DNA from: Spirochaetota bacterium
GTDB lineage: Bacteria; Spirochaetota; Brachyspiria; Brachyspirales; JACRPF01
DNA: 64,000 nucleotides
Direction: 5' to 3'
Assembly: GCA_038043445.1 (NCBI GenBank)
Contig: JBBTBY010000007.1
Location: 33,570-97,569, forward strand
The translations under genes were made by a program, and so were the position numbers. Positions 32,719 through 40,921 of this stretch are shown one piece after another; within the stretch, counting starts at the first letter, position 1; each line of letters starts with the position of its first letter. The notes below the pieces were generated by a model that saw only the letters and a list, made by a program, of their open reading frames with translations, did no database searches and had not been told where the DNA came from.

Positions 32719-33540
32719 ATGGATAATGATTCGTCTCTCAAGGATATCGTTCTTCGGTATCAGGTAAGCCGTTCCCGCGATCTGCTTGCGGCGCTGCAAA
32801 TGGCGCTCGCATCGTATATCTATCATTACCCGCGGAAAGTGTTCCATCGCGATCATGACGCTGCATCGGTGTTCTATCTCTATGTCTTTGAGCGCTTGGA
32901 GACCGTCGTATTGAAATTCGAGGACCATGGGTACCGTTTCACAACGTGGTTCACCGCAGTGCTGAGGAATCTGTATCTGAACCATCTGCGCACGCGCTCG
33001 GACGATGCTTCTGACAGGTCGCTGCCGCTCTCTGAAAATACCGCCGACAGCGTTCATGGCATGCCCGAGGATATTGCCCGGCATGAATGTTCGGAACAGG
33101 ACACTCGCAGGGATAATATTCTTGCACGATTGAAGGACCGTTTCTCTGTTCGTGATTCGCTGCTGTTCCAGATGCATTTCCTTGAACTGTTCAAGGAAAG
33201 TATCGTGATCCCGCTTGCAGATCATCTTTCCCTGTCCGTGCACGGTGCACTGTCCGTCATTGAACGCGCTCGCCGCACATACCGCAAGCGCTATCTGCGG
33301 CTGCTTTCCCTGCAGGATACCTACACGCGCATATGCTCACGGGTAAAAAAAGAAGATGCGCCATCACGATCACTGCTTGCACGAAAGAACGGTCTTGCGC
33401 TTCGTATGGAACAGATACAGCTGACCGTTCCATTCCGCCATATCGCACGCGTGTTCTCGGTCACGCTCAACCTCGTATCGAAGGTCATCACTAAAATCCG
33501 TTCGTTCCTGCGTACACGAACATCACGGGAGGCGGCATGA
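32719..33540 (+). CDS. Sigma-70-family sigma factor with an extra C-terminal HTH
   Basis: About 273 residues. Region 2 is recognisable at about 45-100 (SVFYLYVFERLETVVLKFED, then YRFTTWFTAVLRNLYLNHLR, the TW-RN pattern of region 2.3/2.4). A region-4-like segment follows at about 140-195 (LLFQMHFLELFKESIVIPLAD, LSVHGALSVIERARRTYRKR). A second HTH-like segment ends the protein (FRHIARVFSVTLNLVSKVITKI). ECF factors normally stop after one region 4, so the tail is unusual. ATG 32719 has AAAGGTGG upstream; an in-frame GTG at 32710 is possible. Its stop overlaps the next gene (ATGA), which encodes a zinc-finger anti-sigma-like protein. Confidence 0.72.
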   Translation: MDNDSSLKDIVLRYQVSRSRDLLAALQMALASYIYHYPRKVFHRDHDAASVFYLYVFERLETVVLKFEDHGYRFTTWFTAVLRNLYLNHLRTRSDDASDRSLPLSENTADSVHGMPEDIARHECSEQDTRRDNILARLKDRFSVRDSLLFQMHFLELFKESIVIPLADHLSLSVHGALSVIERARRTYRKRYLRLLSLQDTYTRICSRVKKEDAPSRSLLARKNGLALRMEQIQLTVPFRHIARVFSVTLNLVSKVITKIRSFLRTRTSREAA

Positions 33541-34040
33541 ACTGTTATTCTACTCCCGATCTGCTGCGTATGGTGGACGCAGGAAAACCGGATAATTCAT
33601 TTCTCACCCATATCCGTTCCTGCACATCATGCGCGCATGCGTATGTATCGCTGACCTTCTCGATATCCGCGATGGACTTGCTCCCGGACTCGCCGCTGTT
33701 CGAAGACATACCCATGCCGTCAGCATCGCTTTCCCTTGCACCGCATGGTTTCGTCGTGAAACATGCCGGCGGTTTTTCGCTTGCCTCGCCGATACCGGTT
33801 CGTGGAAAACGGCGCAGTGCTGTTTCACTGATATCCGGGCCGGTCATCCTTGAACCGCTCGATCGATGCACGTTCCGCATCGTTATATCCTCTGTTCGCA
33901 GGTCCTGCACGCTTGTACGCGATAATGACGTCGTATATCGTACCGGTCAGCGCGATGAACGTGTTTTCATAAGCGATCTCTGCACGGGTTCATATCGATT
34001 AACGGTTGACGGCATTGCTTTTTCCTTTACTGTCGAGTAG
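33537..34040 (+). CDS. Soluble anti-sigma-like protein with HxxxCxxC motif
   Basis: 167 residues, translationally coupled to the sigma factor upstream. The N-terminus contains THIRSCTSCAHAYVSL, the His-x3-Cys-x2-Cys signature of zinc-binding anti-sigma domains. No transmembrane segment follows, unlike most ZAS-type anti-sigma factors. The C-terminal half (about 95-165) looks like a small beta-sandwich domain (ILEPLDRCTFRIVI, SDLCTGSYRLTVDG), perhaps a sensor. The role as the cognate regulator of the sigma factor is inferred from gene order and motif. Confidence 0.62.
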   Translation: MNCYSTPDLLRMVDAGKPDNSFLTHIRSCTSCAHAYVSLTFSISAMDLLPDSPLFEDIPMPSASLSLAPHGFVVKHAGGFSLASPIPVRGKRRSAVSLISGPVILEPLDRCTFRIVISSVRRSCTLVRDNDVVYRTGQRDERVFISDLCTGSYRLTVDGIAFSFTVE

Positions 34041-34054
34041 CACCCGCAATTTAC

Positions 34055-34082
34055 TTGACATTTTGTCGCTGTTTGCTAGTAT
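34055..34082 (+). promoter_or_regulatory. Putative rnj promoter
   Basis: TTGACA (34055-34060), 16-base spacer, TAGTAT (34077-34082), 33 bases before the rnj start. Confidence 0.55.
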
Positions 34083-34115
34083 AGATGGCAGTGATGCAAA
34101 TCTGTCCCTCCATAC

Positions 34116-35807
34116 ATGGTTTCTCCATTGGATGACGCTGCTTCCCGAATACGTATCGTGCCGCTCGGCGGACTGAAAGAGATCGGCAAGAACATGCTCG
34201 TCATCGAGTACAACGATGACGTCATTGTTATCGACGCAGGTCTCATGTTCCCGAAGAACGACATGTTCGGCGTCGATTATGTCATTCCTGATATTTCCTA
34301 TCTGCGCGATAAAAAGATCCTCGCGCTCATACTTACGCACGGGCACGAAGACCATATCGGTGCGGTAGCCCATATCATAGAAACGCTCGATGCCCCTGTC
34401 TATGGTACGCGCCTGACGCTTGCTTTTCTCAGGGAAAAGCTCATGGATGCGCATATCGACCTTGAAAAAATGAAATTCACCGAAGTACATCCCCGAGATG
34501 TGATAACACTTTCGAATTTAGAAATTGAATTCATCCATGTCAATCACAGCATTGTCGACAGTGTCGCTCTTGCCATAAAAACACCGCTCGGCACGATCAT
34601 ACACACCGGCGATTTCAAGATCGATCTCGAGCCCATTGACGGCAAACCCATCGATCTCTATAAATTCGCTGAATACGGTGAACGCGGCGTCCTTCTGCTC
34701 CTGAGCGACAGCACGAACGTTGAGAATTCGGGCTTCACGAGAAGTGAAAGCATCGTGAACAAAGAGCTCGAACATTTTCTTGCTATCAATTCCGGCATGA
34801 TAATCGTGGCAACGTTCGCATCAAGCATTCACCGTATACAACAGCTCGTATCGGCCGCGCATAAAAATTCAAAATTCGTCACGTTTTCCGGACGCAGTCT
34901 GCTTCGGTATACCGAAATAGCCCGTTCGCTCGGACACTTGCATTTCCCTGACAGCACGGTCATCCCGATCGAGGATATCTCGAAATATCCCCGTGAAAAG
35001 GTTATCTGCATCACTACCGGAAGTCAGGGAGAACCGTATTCATCCCTTTCGCTTATCGCACAGGATGCTCACCGGCATGTAAAGATACGCAGCGGGGACG
35101 TTGTTCTTCTTTCTGCACGGATCATTCCCGGCAATGAGGTCTCCGTTAATTCGCTGGTGAATCATCTCTACGGCAAAGGTGCTGTCGTTATTGACGAAGA
35201 TGATTATCATATCCATTCATCGGGACATGCGTCGAGTGAAGAATTAAAATTGATATACCGCCTCGTGAAGCCGCGCTATTTTGTCCCTATTCACGGGGAG
35301 AATCGTCATCTCATACGGCATGTCCGTACGATTGAACCTCTTGCTGATAAGAGGGAATCGATATTCCTCATGTTCAACGGCGATGTTCTTGAAATTACGC
35401 CGAATGGCGCGGCCGTCATTGATAATCTTGACCTTATCAACGTGTATGTCGATGGTAAAGGGGTCGGCGACATCAGTGAGCTGGTGATAAAGGACAGGCA
35501 GAAATTGGCCGCAAATGGGGTCGTTTTTGTATCCGCTTCGATAAATAAGGAGAATAATTCCGTTTCAGTGAATGCTGATATTGTCAGTCGCGGGTTCATT
35601 TTTTATGACGGTAAAACGAACGCCCTCGTCGAAAAAGGGAAGGATATCGTCGTAGAAACTATCGAAAATCTTGTGAAAAAAGGGAAAGTGAAATCCTCTA
35701 TCCTGCAATATGAGACAAAATACATGCTGCAGCGTTTTTTCTTTAAAGAGATAGAACGCCAGCCCCTTGTTGTTGTAACCATAAATGAAAGCAAATTCAG
35801 CGAATGA
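34116..35807 (+). CDS. rnj: Ribonuclease J
   Basis: A metallo-beta-lactamase/beta-CASP ribonuclease with 5'-3' exonuclease and endonuclease activity, central to mRNA turnover in bacteria that lack or supplement RNase E. 563 residues. Zinc motif HGHEDH (residues 75-80), HTGDFKID, the DSTN box (LSDSTNVENSGFTRSE), ITTGSQGEPYSSL, and the C-terminal HIHSSGHASSEELKL and PIHGENRHL with His ligands. The C-terminal oligomerisation domain is present. It stands alone behind its own promoter; the long AT-rich gap follows. Confidence 0.95.
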   Translation: MVSPLDDAASRIRIVPLGGLKEIGKNMLVIEYNDDVIVIDAGLMFPKNDMFGVDYVIPDISYLRDKKILALILTHGHEDHIGAVAHIIETLDAPVYGTRLTLAFLREKLMDAHIDLEKMKFTEVHPRDVITLSNLEIEFIHVNHSIVDSVALAIKTPLGTIIHTGDFKIDLEPIDGKPIDLYKFAEYGERGVLLLLSDSTNVENSGFTRSESIVNKELEHFLAINSGMIIVATFASSIHRIQQLVSAAHKNSKFVTFSGRSLLRYTEIARSLGHLHFPDSTVIPIEDISKYPREKVICITTGSQGEPYSSLSLIAQDAHRHVKIRSGDVVLLSARIIPGNEVSVNSLVNHLYGKGAVVIDEDDYHIHSSGHASSEELKLIYRLVKPRYFVPIHGENRHLIRHVRTIEPLADKRESIFLMFNGDVLEITPNGAAVIDNLDLINVYVDGKGVGDISELVIKDRQKLAANGVVFVSASINKENNSVSVNADIVSRGFIFYDGKTNALVEKGKDIVVETIENLVKKGKVKSSILQYETKYMLQRFFFKEIERQPLVVVTINESKFSE

Positions 35808-36224
35808 ATTCACAAAAAACGGGATAAAGAGCGAGAATTTAGATATCTGCTTTATTAACAAGTGAACAAGATATCAACATTGATGAATTCTATAGCTTCT
35901 CCATGCTTTGTTCCAGTTTTCCCTAATTATCAGTAGTATTTATATATAAGTGATTGTTGTTGTTTCTCGTTTTTGTTGATATCGTTGTTTTGCCCGGATT
36001 ATACTGGTACATTTACCTGTTTCTTTACGTATAAGTCGTTGAAAGAAGGCAAGGAATAACAACCCAATCCGTGTAACAGTAAGAGTCAAATTCAAAAAAA
36101 CACGAAATTTCACAGAAAGAACAGGATATCAACAGATTGATAAACAAGAAAATGTCTTGCATTTTAACAGGTATGCGCTATTATCGCACGGGCTTCATGA
36201 ATCGCACAATGGAAGTAACATGCG
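35808..36224. other. AT-rich intergenic region, candidate replication origin
   Basis: This 417-base gene-free gap is much richer in A and T than its surroundings. It carries the ten-mer GATATCAACA three times: at 35869 and 36124 in direct orientation and once inverted (TGTTGATATC, about 35974). Its last nine bases, ATATCAACA, differ from the DnaA box TTATCCACA at two positions. TTATTAACA (about 35852) is another near match. A TATATATA run lies at about 35940. The ParABS system is 8-12 kb away and coding-strand bias changes around here. No dnaA or dnaN is in the window, so this is only a candidate. Confidence 0.4.
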
Positions 36225-38219
36225 ATGCGTCGAATAGCGTTCGGCATAATAATTGCGATATTGGTCTTTACCGCTGCGTTCGTTGGCAGCTCAGTATATC
36301 TGCTCGTCGACCCGACATACCGTAAATATGAAGCCTCCTTGTCAAAAAAAGGTGACATTGCGAAAAAAGGCGACTTTACGACGGATAAAAAAAGGTATCT
36401 ACGGTATGAAACGGTCTTTTTTACACTAACAAGTGAAACACCGATACAAGAACCGGTCGTAAAAATATATCGGGGACGAAAGATCATTACTTCAAAGATC
36501 AATGGCCGTGCTGTAAAAATGCGCTTTGATCCGGGGAGAAAGGCATATGAGGCGCGATGGTTCTCTCCACTCGCCCCTGCACTCGGGGACTATGATGCCG
36601 TGTTGTCGTATCGAAAGGCCGGCAATGAAGAGTTTCGGCATACGGTATTTTCCATCGAGGGAGCAAAAGCGAAGAATACGAACACGCCCATCTCATTCGT
36701 TACGCTCGAAGCGCTCGGACATCTTCTTCTGCAGAGCAATTATATCGGAATTGATAACACCGAAGGGGATTGGCGCAATCTCGTTACGGTCGCGAAATTC
36801 ATGGGTGCTGATGTTTTCGCGGCGAATGTCGGGGAGACGACAGGTACCTCGCCGTTCCTGTCGGCGACGAACGTATGGAACAAGGAGAAGCTTAATTACC
36901 TCACGACACTCGCAGGTGAGGTCAAACGGGAGAACATGCAATTCGGCGCATGGCTGCATTCGTTCTTCATTCAATTTCCCGGTAATGATATCCCCAATTG
37001 GCTCGATCGTGCGCGTGCGAGGAACAAGGATTTTTTCCGGCTCGGATACAGCCCCTCGCTGAAATATGAGAATGATGCGGGCGAATTCACGGCGGATTGG
37101 CATTGTTCGCTCATCGATGACAAGCGTATCCGCGATATGACTGCGCTCACTGCGATGCTTAATCGGGACCCCAATGTCGATGCGATCGGCCTTGATTATA
37201 TACGCGCGCTGCCGCCTGGCGGGCTTGAGCTCGTTGATGATTTTGTGAACGAGATGTGGATAGAGAAACCCGAAGGATACGATTCCTGGACGAAAGACCA
37301 GAAAATGCTCTGGCTGCTCAGAAAACGGCGTGATGAATACATGCACGCATGGCGGTACTATAAAGCGCAGAAGGAAGCACAGATCGTGAAGCGTGTGAGA
37401 CAGGACGCGCGGGTGAACAAAGACCTCTGGGTGTTCAATCTCGGCTGGGCGCACGGCATCGAGCATGGTCAGGACCCGCTGATGTTCCTTGACGGCGGTG
37501 CCGATTATAATTTCATCATGCTCTATGAAATTCCCGAGGCTCGCGACTATGATTATCTCGGCGGGCAGTGGGGCAGCTATATCAGCGGTAATGATATCAA
37601 TATTGTCGTGGGGAACACGGTCGATACGCCGCTGCTCCGTTCGGATGAATTGAACCCAGTGGAGGAATACACGCGGCGCATGCATTATGCCGTGTATGAT
37701 CTGCTCAAGGAAGGGCACCCCCGCGGTGTGTTCTTCCATGACATTTGGCGGGCGAATTTCGGGCGCACCGGCGAATTCCCCGCGATGGAATGGATAGTCG
37801 CCGGCGGAATGGCGTTCAGTGATCTGAAGGCGGCGTACAAATTGGTTCCTATTACGACGGAGATACACTTCGACCGCGAGCGATCGAGCGATTACAAGGT
37901 GAGTGCGTCGCTTGAGATCATGAACGTCACGGGCAGCACGATCGGGCCGTTCACGGTTTCCGTTGTGCCAACGCCTGCGGTACGCTCCGTGTCGAACAGA
38001 ACGATATCGTCGCTCACGGCGGGACAGACCATATCGATACCGTTCATGATACCCGTACGCGACCGCGACGAGACACGCCGCTATGCGATGATACCGTTCG
38101 TAGTGACCTGGAGCGAGAGCGATCACACAAAGCGCCTTTTTGACTACCGGTATGTACGGATGCGGTACGGGGCCGTGCTCCCCTCCTCGCTCAGGAATAC
38201 GGATGAAGATCAGCATTGA
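36225..38219 (+). CDS. Membrane-anchored glycoside-hydrolase-like protein of unknown function
   Basis: 664 residues. An N-terminal hydrophobic segment (about 4-27) acts as signal anchor. A beta-rich domain (about 55-140) precedes a region resembling GHL-type/TIM-barrel enzymes (about 150-540), with KFMGADVFAANVGET, the FGAWLHSFFIQFPGND segment, DAIGLDYIRALPPGG, and WVFNLGWAHGIEHG. It ends with a beta-sandwich domain (about 550-645). The Asp in GLDYIR and acidic residues in the later strands could be catalytic, but no known GH family can be assigned. It overlaps the ispE start by 17 bases. Confidence 0.6.
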   Translation: MRRIAFGIIIAILVFTAAFVGSSVYLLVDPTYRKYEASLSKKGDIAKKGDFTTDKKRYLRYETVFFTLTSETPIQEPVVKIYRGRKIITSKINGRAVKMRFDPGRKAYEARWFSPLAPALGDYDAVLSYRKAGNEEFRHTVFSIEGAKAKNTNTPISFVTLEALGHLLLQSNYIGIDNTEGDWRNLVTVAKFMGADVFAANVGETTGTSPFLSATNVWNKEKLNYLTTLAGEVKRENMQFGAWLHSFFIQFPGNDIPNWLDRARARNKDFFRLGYSPSLKYENDAGEFTADWHCSLIDDKRIRDMTALTAMLNRDPNVDAIGLDYIRALPPGGLELVDDFVNEMWIEKPEGYDSWTKDQKMLWLLRKRRDEYMHAWRYYKAQKEAQIVKRVRQDARVNKDLWVFNLGWAHGIEHGQDPLMFLDGGADYNFIMLYEIPEARDYDYLGGQWGSYISGNDINIVVGNTVDTPLLRSDELNPVEEYTRRMHYAVYDLLKEGHPRGVFFHDIWRANFGRTGEFPAMEWIVAGGMAFSDLKAAYKLVPITTEIHFDRERSSDYKVSASLEIMNVTGSTIGPFTVSVVPTPAVRSVSNRTISSLTAGQTISIPFMIPVRDRDETRRYAMIPFVVTWSESDHTKRLFDYRYVRMRYGAVLPSSLRNTDEDQH

Positions 38220-39057
38220 AGCACCCTGCAAGATAAATCTCTTTCTTGACATAATTGAGAAGCGCCCCGATGGGTATCATGCCATAGAAACCGCTTTCCA
38301 TACTATCGGGCTATGCGACCGCATATCACTGAAGGATGCTGAAAGAACGACGCTTTCCGTTTCAGGGCGTTACGCCGCATTGACCGGGGACCCCGAGAAC
38401 AACCTGATCATGAAGGTATATCGGTTTTTTTCAGAGGAGTACGACTTTGACCGCCCGCTCGCTATCGATCTGGAGAAGAACGTACCGGTCGGTGCCGGGC
38501 TCGGCGGCGGATCATCCGATGCCGCGCATATCATCATGGCGTTGGATCGCATCGGCACTCTCGGTCTCGATGCCGCTACGATGTCCGCTATCGCCGTGCG
38601 TTTCGGCGCCGATGTACCGTTCTTCATCAACGGCGGTTTTGCCTGGGGAAGCGGTATCGGCGAGGTTCTGACGCCGTATCCGAACAGACTTTCCGGGTAT
38701 GCGGTGATAGCGTATCCACGCATCGCGATCGCCACAAAGGATGCATACCAAATGATGTCCCCGGCTGATTTTAACCGAGGGAACATGGCTGCATTTCAAG
38801 CATCGTTGAACGGCCCGGTGGACAAAATCGATAAAATGTGCTATAATATATTCCAAGAAGTTCTCCTTAAAGGGAACGATGAGCTTGCGCGAGCGAAGAA
38901 GGCCATGGAGCGGACGGCATCCGCTGAGGCACATCTGAGCGGTTCGGGTTCAGCGTTCTTTTTCCTGTTCGACACTCGCCGGAAGGCAACCCTTGTTCAT
39001 CACGCATTGACGGACGGATGTGCGAACATTGATGTGTTCCTCGCGCCGCTTGCGTGA
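38203..39057 (+). CDS. ispE: 4-diphosphocytidyl-2-C-methyl-D-erythritol kinase
   Basis: A GHMP kinase of the non-mevalonate isoprenoid pathway. 284 residues with start ATG 38203 (AGGAA upstream). It has APCKINLFLDIIEKRPDGYH at the N-terminus, the ATP-binding VPVGAGLGGGSSDAAH, FGADVPFFINGG, and the C-terminal HLSGSGSAFF. An upstream in-frame reading from 38140 overlaps the previous gene without adding family sequence. spoVG follows 23 bases later, a gene order also found in Firmicutes. Confidence 0.94.
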   Translation: MKISIEAPCKINLFLDIIEKRPDGYHAIETAFHTIGLCDRISLKDAERTTLSVSGRYAALTGDPENNLIMKVYRFFSEEYDFDRPLAIDLEKNVPVGAGLGGGSSDAAHIIMALDRIGTLGLDAATMSAIAVRFGADVPFFINGGFAWGSGIGEVLTPYPNRLSGYAVIAYPRIAIATKDAYQMMSPADFNRGNMAAFQASLNGPVDKIDKMCYNIFQEVLLKGNDELARAKKAMERTASAEAHLSGSGSAFFFLFDTRRKATLVHHALTDGCANIDVFLAPLA

Positions 39058-39080
39058 TACTCTGCTCACAGGGGGCGCAC

Positions 39081-39350
39081 ATGCAGGTCACCGAAGTTCG
39101 CATCAAAAAGGTCGATGGTGAGGGCCGACTGAAGGCGTATGCCTCAGTGACGTTCGACGATGTATTCGTCATCCACAATGTAAAGATCATCGAAGGGACG
39201 CGCGGCATTTTCGTCGCTATGCCGAGCCGCCGTGTCGGGAACGGCGAGTATAAGGATGTCGTTCATCCATTGACCACGACGTTCCGAAATACGATACAGG
39301 AATCCGTCATTAGCGCGTACGGCAAGGATGACGGGACATTCGAGCAATAA
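39081..39350 (+). CDS. spoVG: SpoVG family regulator
   Basis: A small DNA/RNA-binding regulator found in Firmicutes and spirochaetes (studied in Borrelia and Staphylococcus). 89 residues: MQVTEVRIKKVDGEGRLKAY, then VTFDDVFVIHNVKIIEGTRG, FVAMPSRR, and DVVHPLTTTFRNTIQ, all matching the family. AGGGGG lies six bases before ATG 39081; an in-frame GTG at 39054 overlaps ispE. It follows ispE on the same strand. Confidence 0.95.
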   Translation: MQVTEVRIKKVDGEGRLKAYASVTFDDVFVIHNVKIIEGTRGIFVAMPSRRVGNGEYKDVVHPLTTTFRNTIQESVISAYGKDDGTFEQ

Positions 39351-39402
39351 GTCACCGTTCCCGTAATTGATATCTCTGTACTTTTTTCCCTGCTGCGATA
39401 GT

Positions 39403-40074
39403 ATGGTCGCAATGATAAAGTCCTTCCGTATCCTATGCCTTCTGTGCTTTTCTGCGTACGCACAGACAAATGATGTCCAGAACATCGGTGAACGCTATTT
39501 TCAACTGCCGGAATTCTACGCAGCACTTGCACGTTCTTCGCCCACGAACGCGGCGGTATATTCCCGGTTCAGCAATGCCATATGCGAATTCCTCGCACCG
39601 AGCGAGTGGGAAAACGTGCGAAGGGCCATTGTGCCGCGAGGAGGAGCATACCCGACGAAAGGGCTCGCGCACCTTGCAGTGAAGAATCGAGTCCTCAAAA
39701 GGACGATGCAGAGCAATGACTGTGATGTACTGATCTATCAGGCGGAACGGGTGAACGAGTATGATAATTTCCCATTTCTTATCTGGGACGATACGATACA
39801 AAGGGATGATATCGCGGATTTTTTACGTCAATTCACCATCACGAACCAAACGGTAGAAAGCCTTTCAAATCGCTTCGCCGAACTTGCCGGTTCATCTGTT
39901 TCGGTAGTACTTGCTTCGGAGATAGAATTCAGTATCAGCGTGAGAACGATCACGTCAAATGAGCAGAGGATAACAGCGGTACATGAACGACTCATGAACG
40001 CGGCATTGACATTGTCCCCGAGCGGACGATCGAAACGTCCGTCGGCCGGGATGGATAAAAAAGGTATCAGGTGA
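39403..40074 (+). CDS. Exported hypothetical protein
   Basis: I do not recognise this gene. The product has about 223 residues and a short signal-like N-terminus (MIKSFRILCLLCFSAYAQ, from ATG 39412, or 39403 with three more residues). The mature part is mixed helix and strand with no clear motif; the last 25 residues are Ser/Arg/Lys-rich. It follows spoVG by 52 bases and converges with the dsrE-like gene, overlapping it by eight bases. Confidence 0.55.
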   Translation: MVAMIKSFRILCLLCFSAYAQTNDVQNIGERYFQLPEFYAALARSSPTNAAVYSRFSNAICEFLAPSEWENVRRAIVPRGGAYPTKGLAHLAVKNRVLKRTMQSNDCDVLIYQAERVNEYDNFPFLIWDDTIQRDDIADFLRQFTITNQTVESLSNRFAELAGSSVSVVLASEIEFSISVRTITSNEQRITAVHERLMNAALTLSPSGRSKRPSAGMDKKGIR

Positions 40075-40561
40075 AGATTATCTCGCCGCCGGCAGCTTTT
40101 TCATAGAACGTACCGACATTGATGATCGCCTCGACCTGCGGGCAGAAATCCTCTTTCTTATAACCGAACATATCGACCGTCGCTTTGCAGGCGTAGAAGC
40201 GGACGCCGGCATCATGGCACATTTCGACGAATTCCGGCACGGGGGGTATATCGAGCTTGTCCATTTTTTTCCGGAAGAACCACGTTGCGAACGCCTGCAT
40301 GCCGGGGAGCATTCCCATCAGTGTCGGTACGCGGATACCGCCCTTCGGCGGAAAATACATACCGGGATTTCCCACGGTGGATACGGCGATACGACCCATG
40401 CGCGCTTTCACAATGGCGTCAAGTCCGAAAAAGGTGAAGAACAAATTCGCTTCTATCCCTTCCATACGGGCGCCGTTCGCCATGATAAGTCCCGGGTACA
40501 CACCCTCTATCGAGCCTTTTGAAACGACTATCGAGACCTTTTTGATCTTTCCTTCAGCCAT
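40067..40561 (-). CDS. DsrE/DsrF-like sulfur-transfer protein
   Basis: 164 residues of the DsrE/DsrF/DrsH superfamily. The fold starts KIKKVSIVVSKGSIEGVYPGL, and the conserved Cys lies in RFYACKATVDMFGYKKED, the position of the sulfur-carrying Cys in this family. The long insert with AFATWFFRKKMDKL is typical of the larger proteins that accompany sulfide:quinone oxidoreductases. It is the last gene of an sqr-tusE-dsrE unit on the minus strand, so it likely accepts persulfide sulfur from its neighbours (inference). Confidence 0.8.
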   Translation of the reverse strand: MAEGKIKKVSIVVSKGSIEGVYPGLIMANGARMEGIEANLFFTFFGLDAIVKARMGRIAVSTVGNPGMYFPPKGGIRVPTLMGMLPGMQAFATWFFRKKMDKLDIPPVPEFVEMCHDAGVRFYACKATVDMFGYKKEDFCPQVEAIINVGTFYEKAAGGEIIFT

Positions 40562-40596
40562 AATTCACTCCTTGATCGGATATTCGGGACGAATGA

Positions 40597-40911
40597 TCAG
40601 ACACAGCCGGCCGGTTTTTTAAGCCCGGCTATCTTTGCCGCCTTTTTCGCCGGTCCGCCCGGGAACAATTCATACAGTTCTTTTGTCGTAACAACACCGC
40701 TTTTATTCATGGCACGTATCGTGGGAGGTTCTCCGTTCTTTTTCGTTTCCGCCTGCATGAACGTGATCACGTTCCAATGCCTGTCCGTGAGTGCGATGCC
40801 TTCTTCCTTTGCTATCGCTTCCCCTACCTCTTTGCTCCATTCCGCCGGATCGGTCATGAAACCTTCTTCATCGACATTGACCGTGCGTCCGCCGATAGAT
40901 TTTGTCGCCAT
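40597..40911 (-). CDS. DsrC/TusE-like sulfur carrier with only the C-terminal Cys
   Basis: 104 residues of the DsrC/TusE family. The core is EEGFMTDPAEWSKEVGEAIA and RHWNVITFMQ, and the C-terminal arm ends GLKKPAGCV, with the penultimate Cys (CysA) that carries sulfur. The second arm Cys of true DsrC (in the ACKIAG/ACRIAG context) is Ala here (KKAAKIAG), so it cannot form the DsrC trisulfide and is of the TusE or regulator-like class. It sits between the SQR-like gene (10 bases away) and the DsrE-like gene, suggesting a relay from SQR-bound polysulfide to an acceptor. Confidence 0.87.
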   Translation of the reverse strand: MATKSIGGRTVNVDEEGFMTDPAEWSKEVGEAIAKEEGIALTDRHWNVITFMQAETKKNGEPPTIRAMNKSGVVTTKELYELFPGGPAKKAAKIAGLKKPAGCV

Positions 40912-40921
40912 ACAAGCCTCC

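Noticed and set aside
36693..38252. A 519-residue open frame on the minus strand opposite the membrane-anchored hydrolase-like gene
   Set aside because: It is a shadow of the plus-strand gene in codon-biased DNA: the product is Arg/His/Ile-rich with no domain, and the plus strand has a clear protein and a coupled downstream gene.
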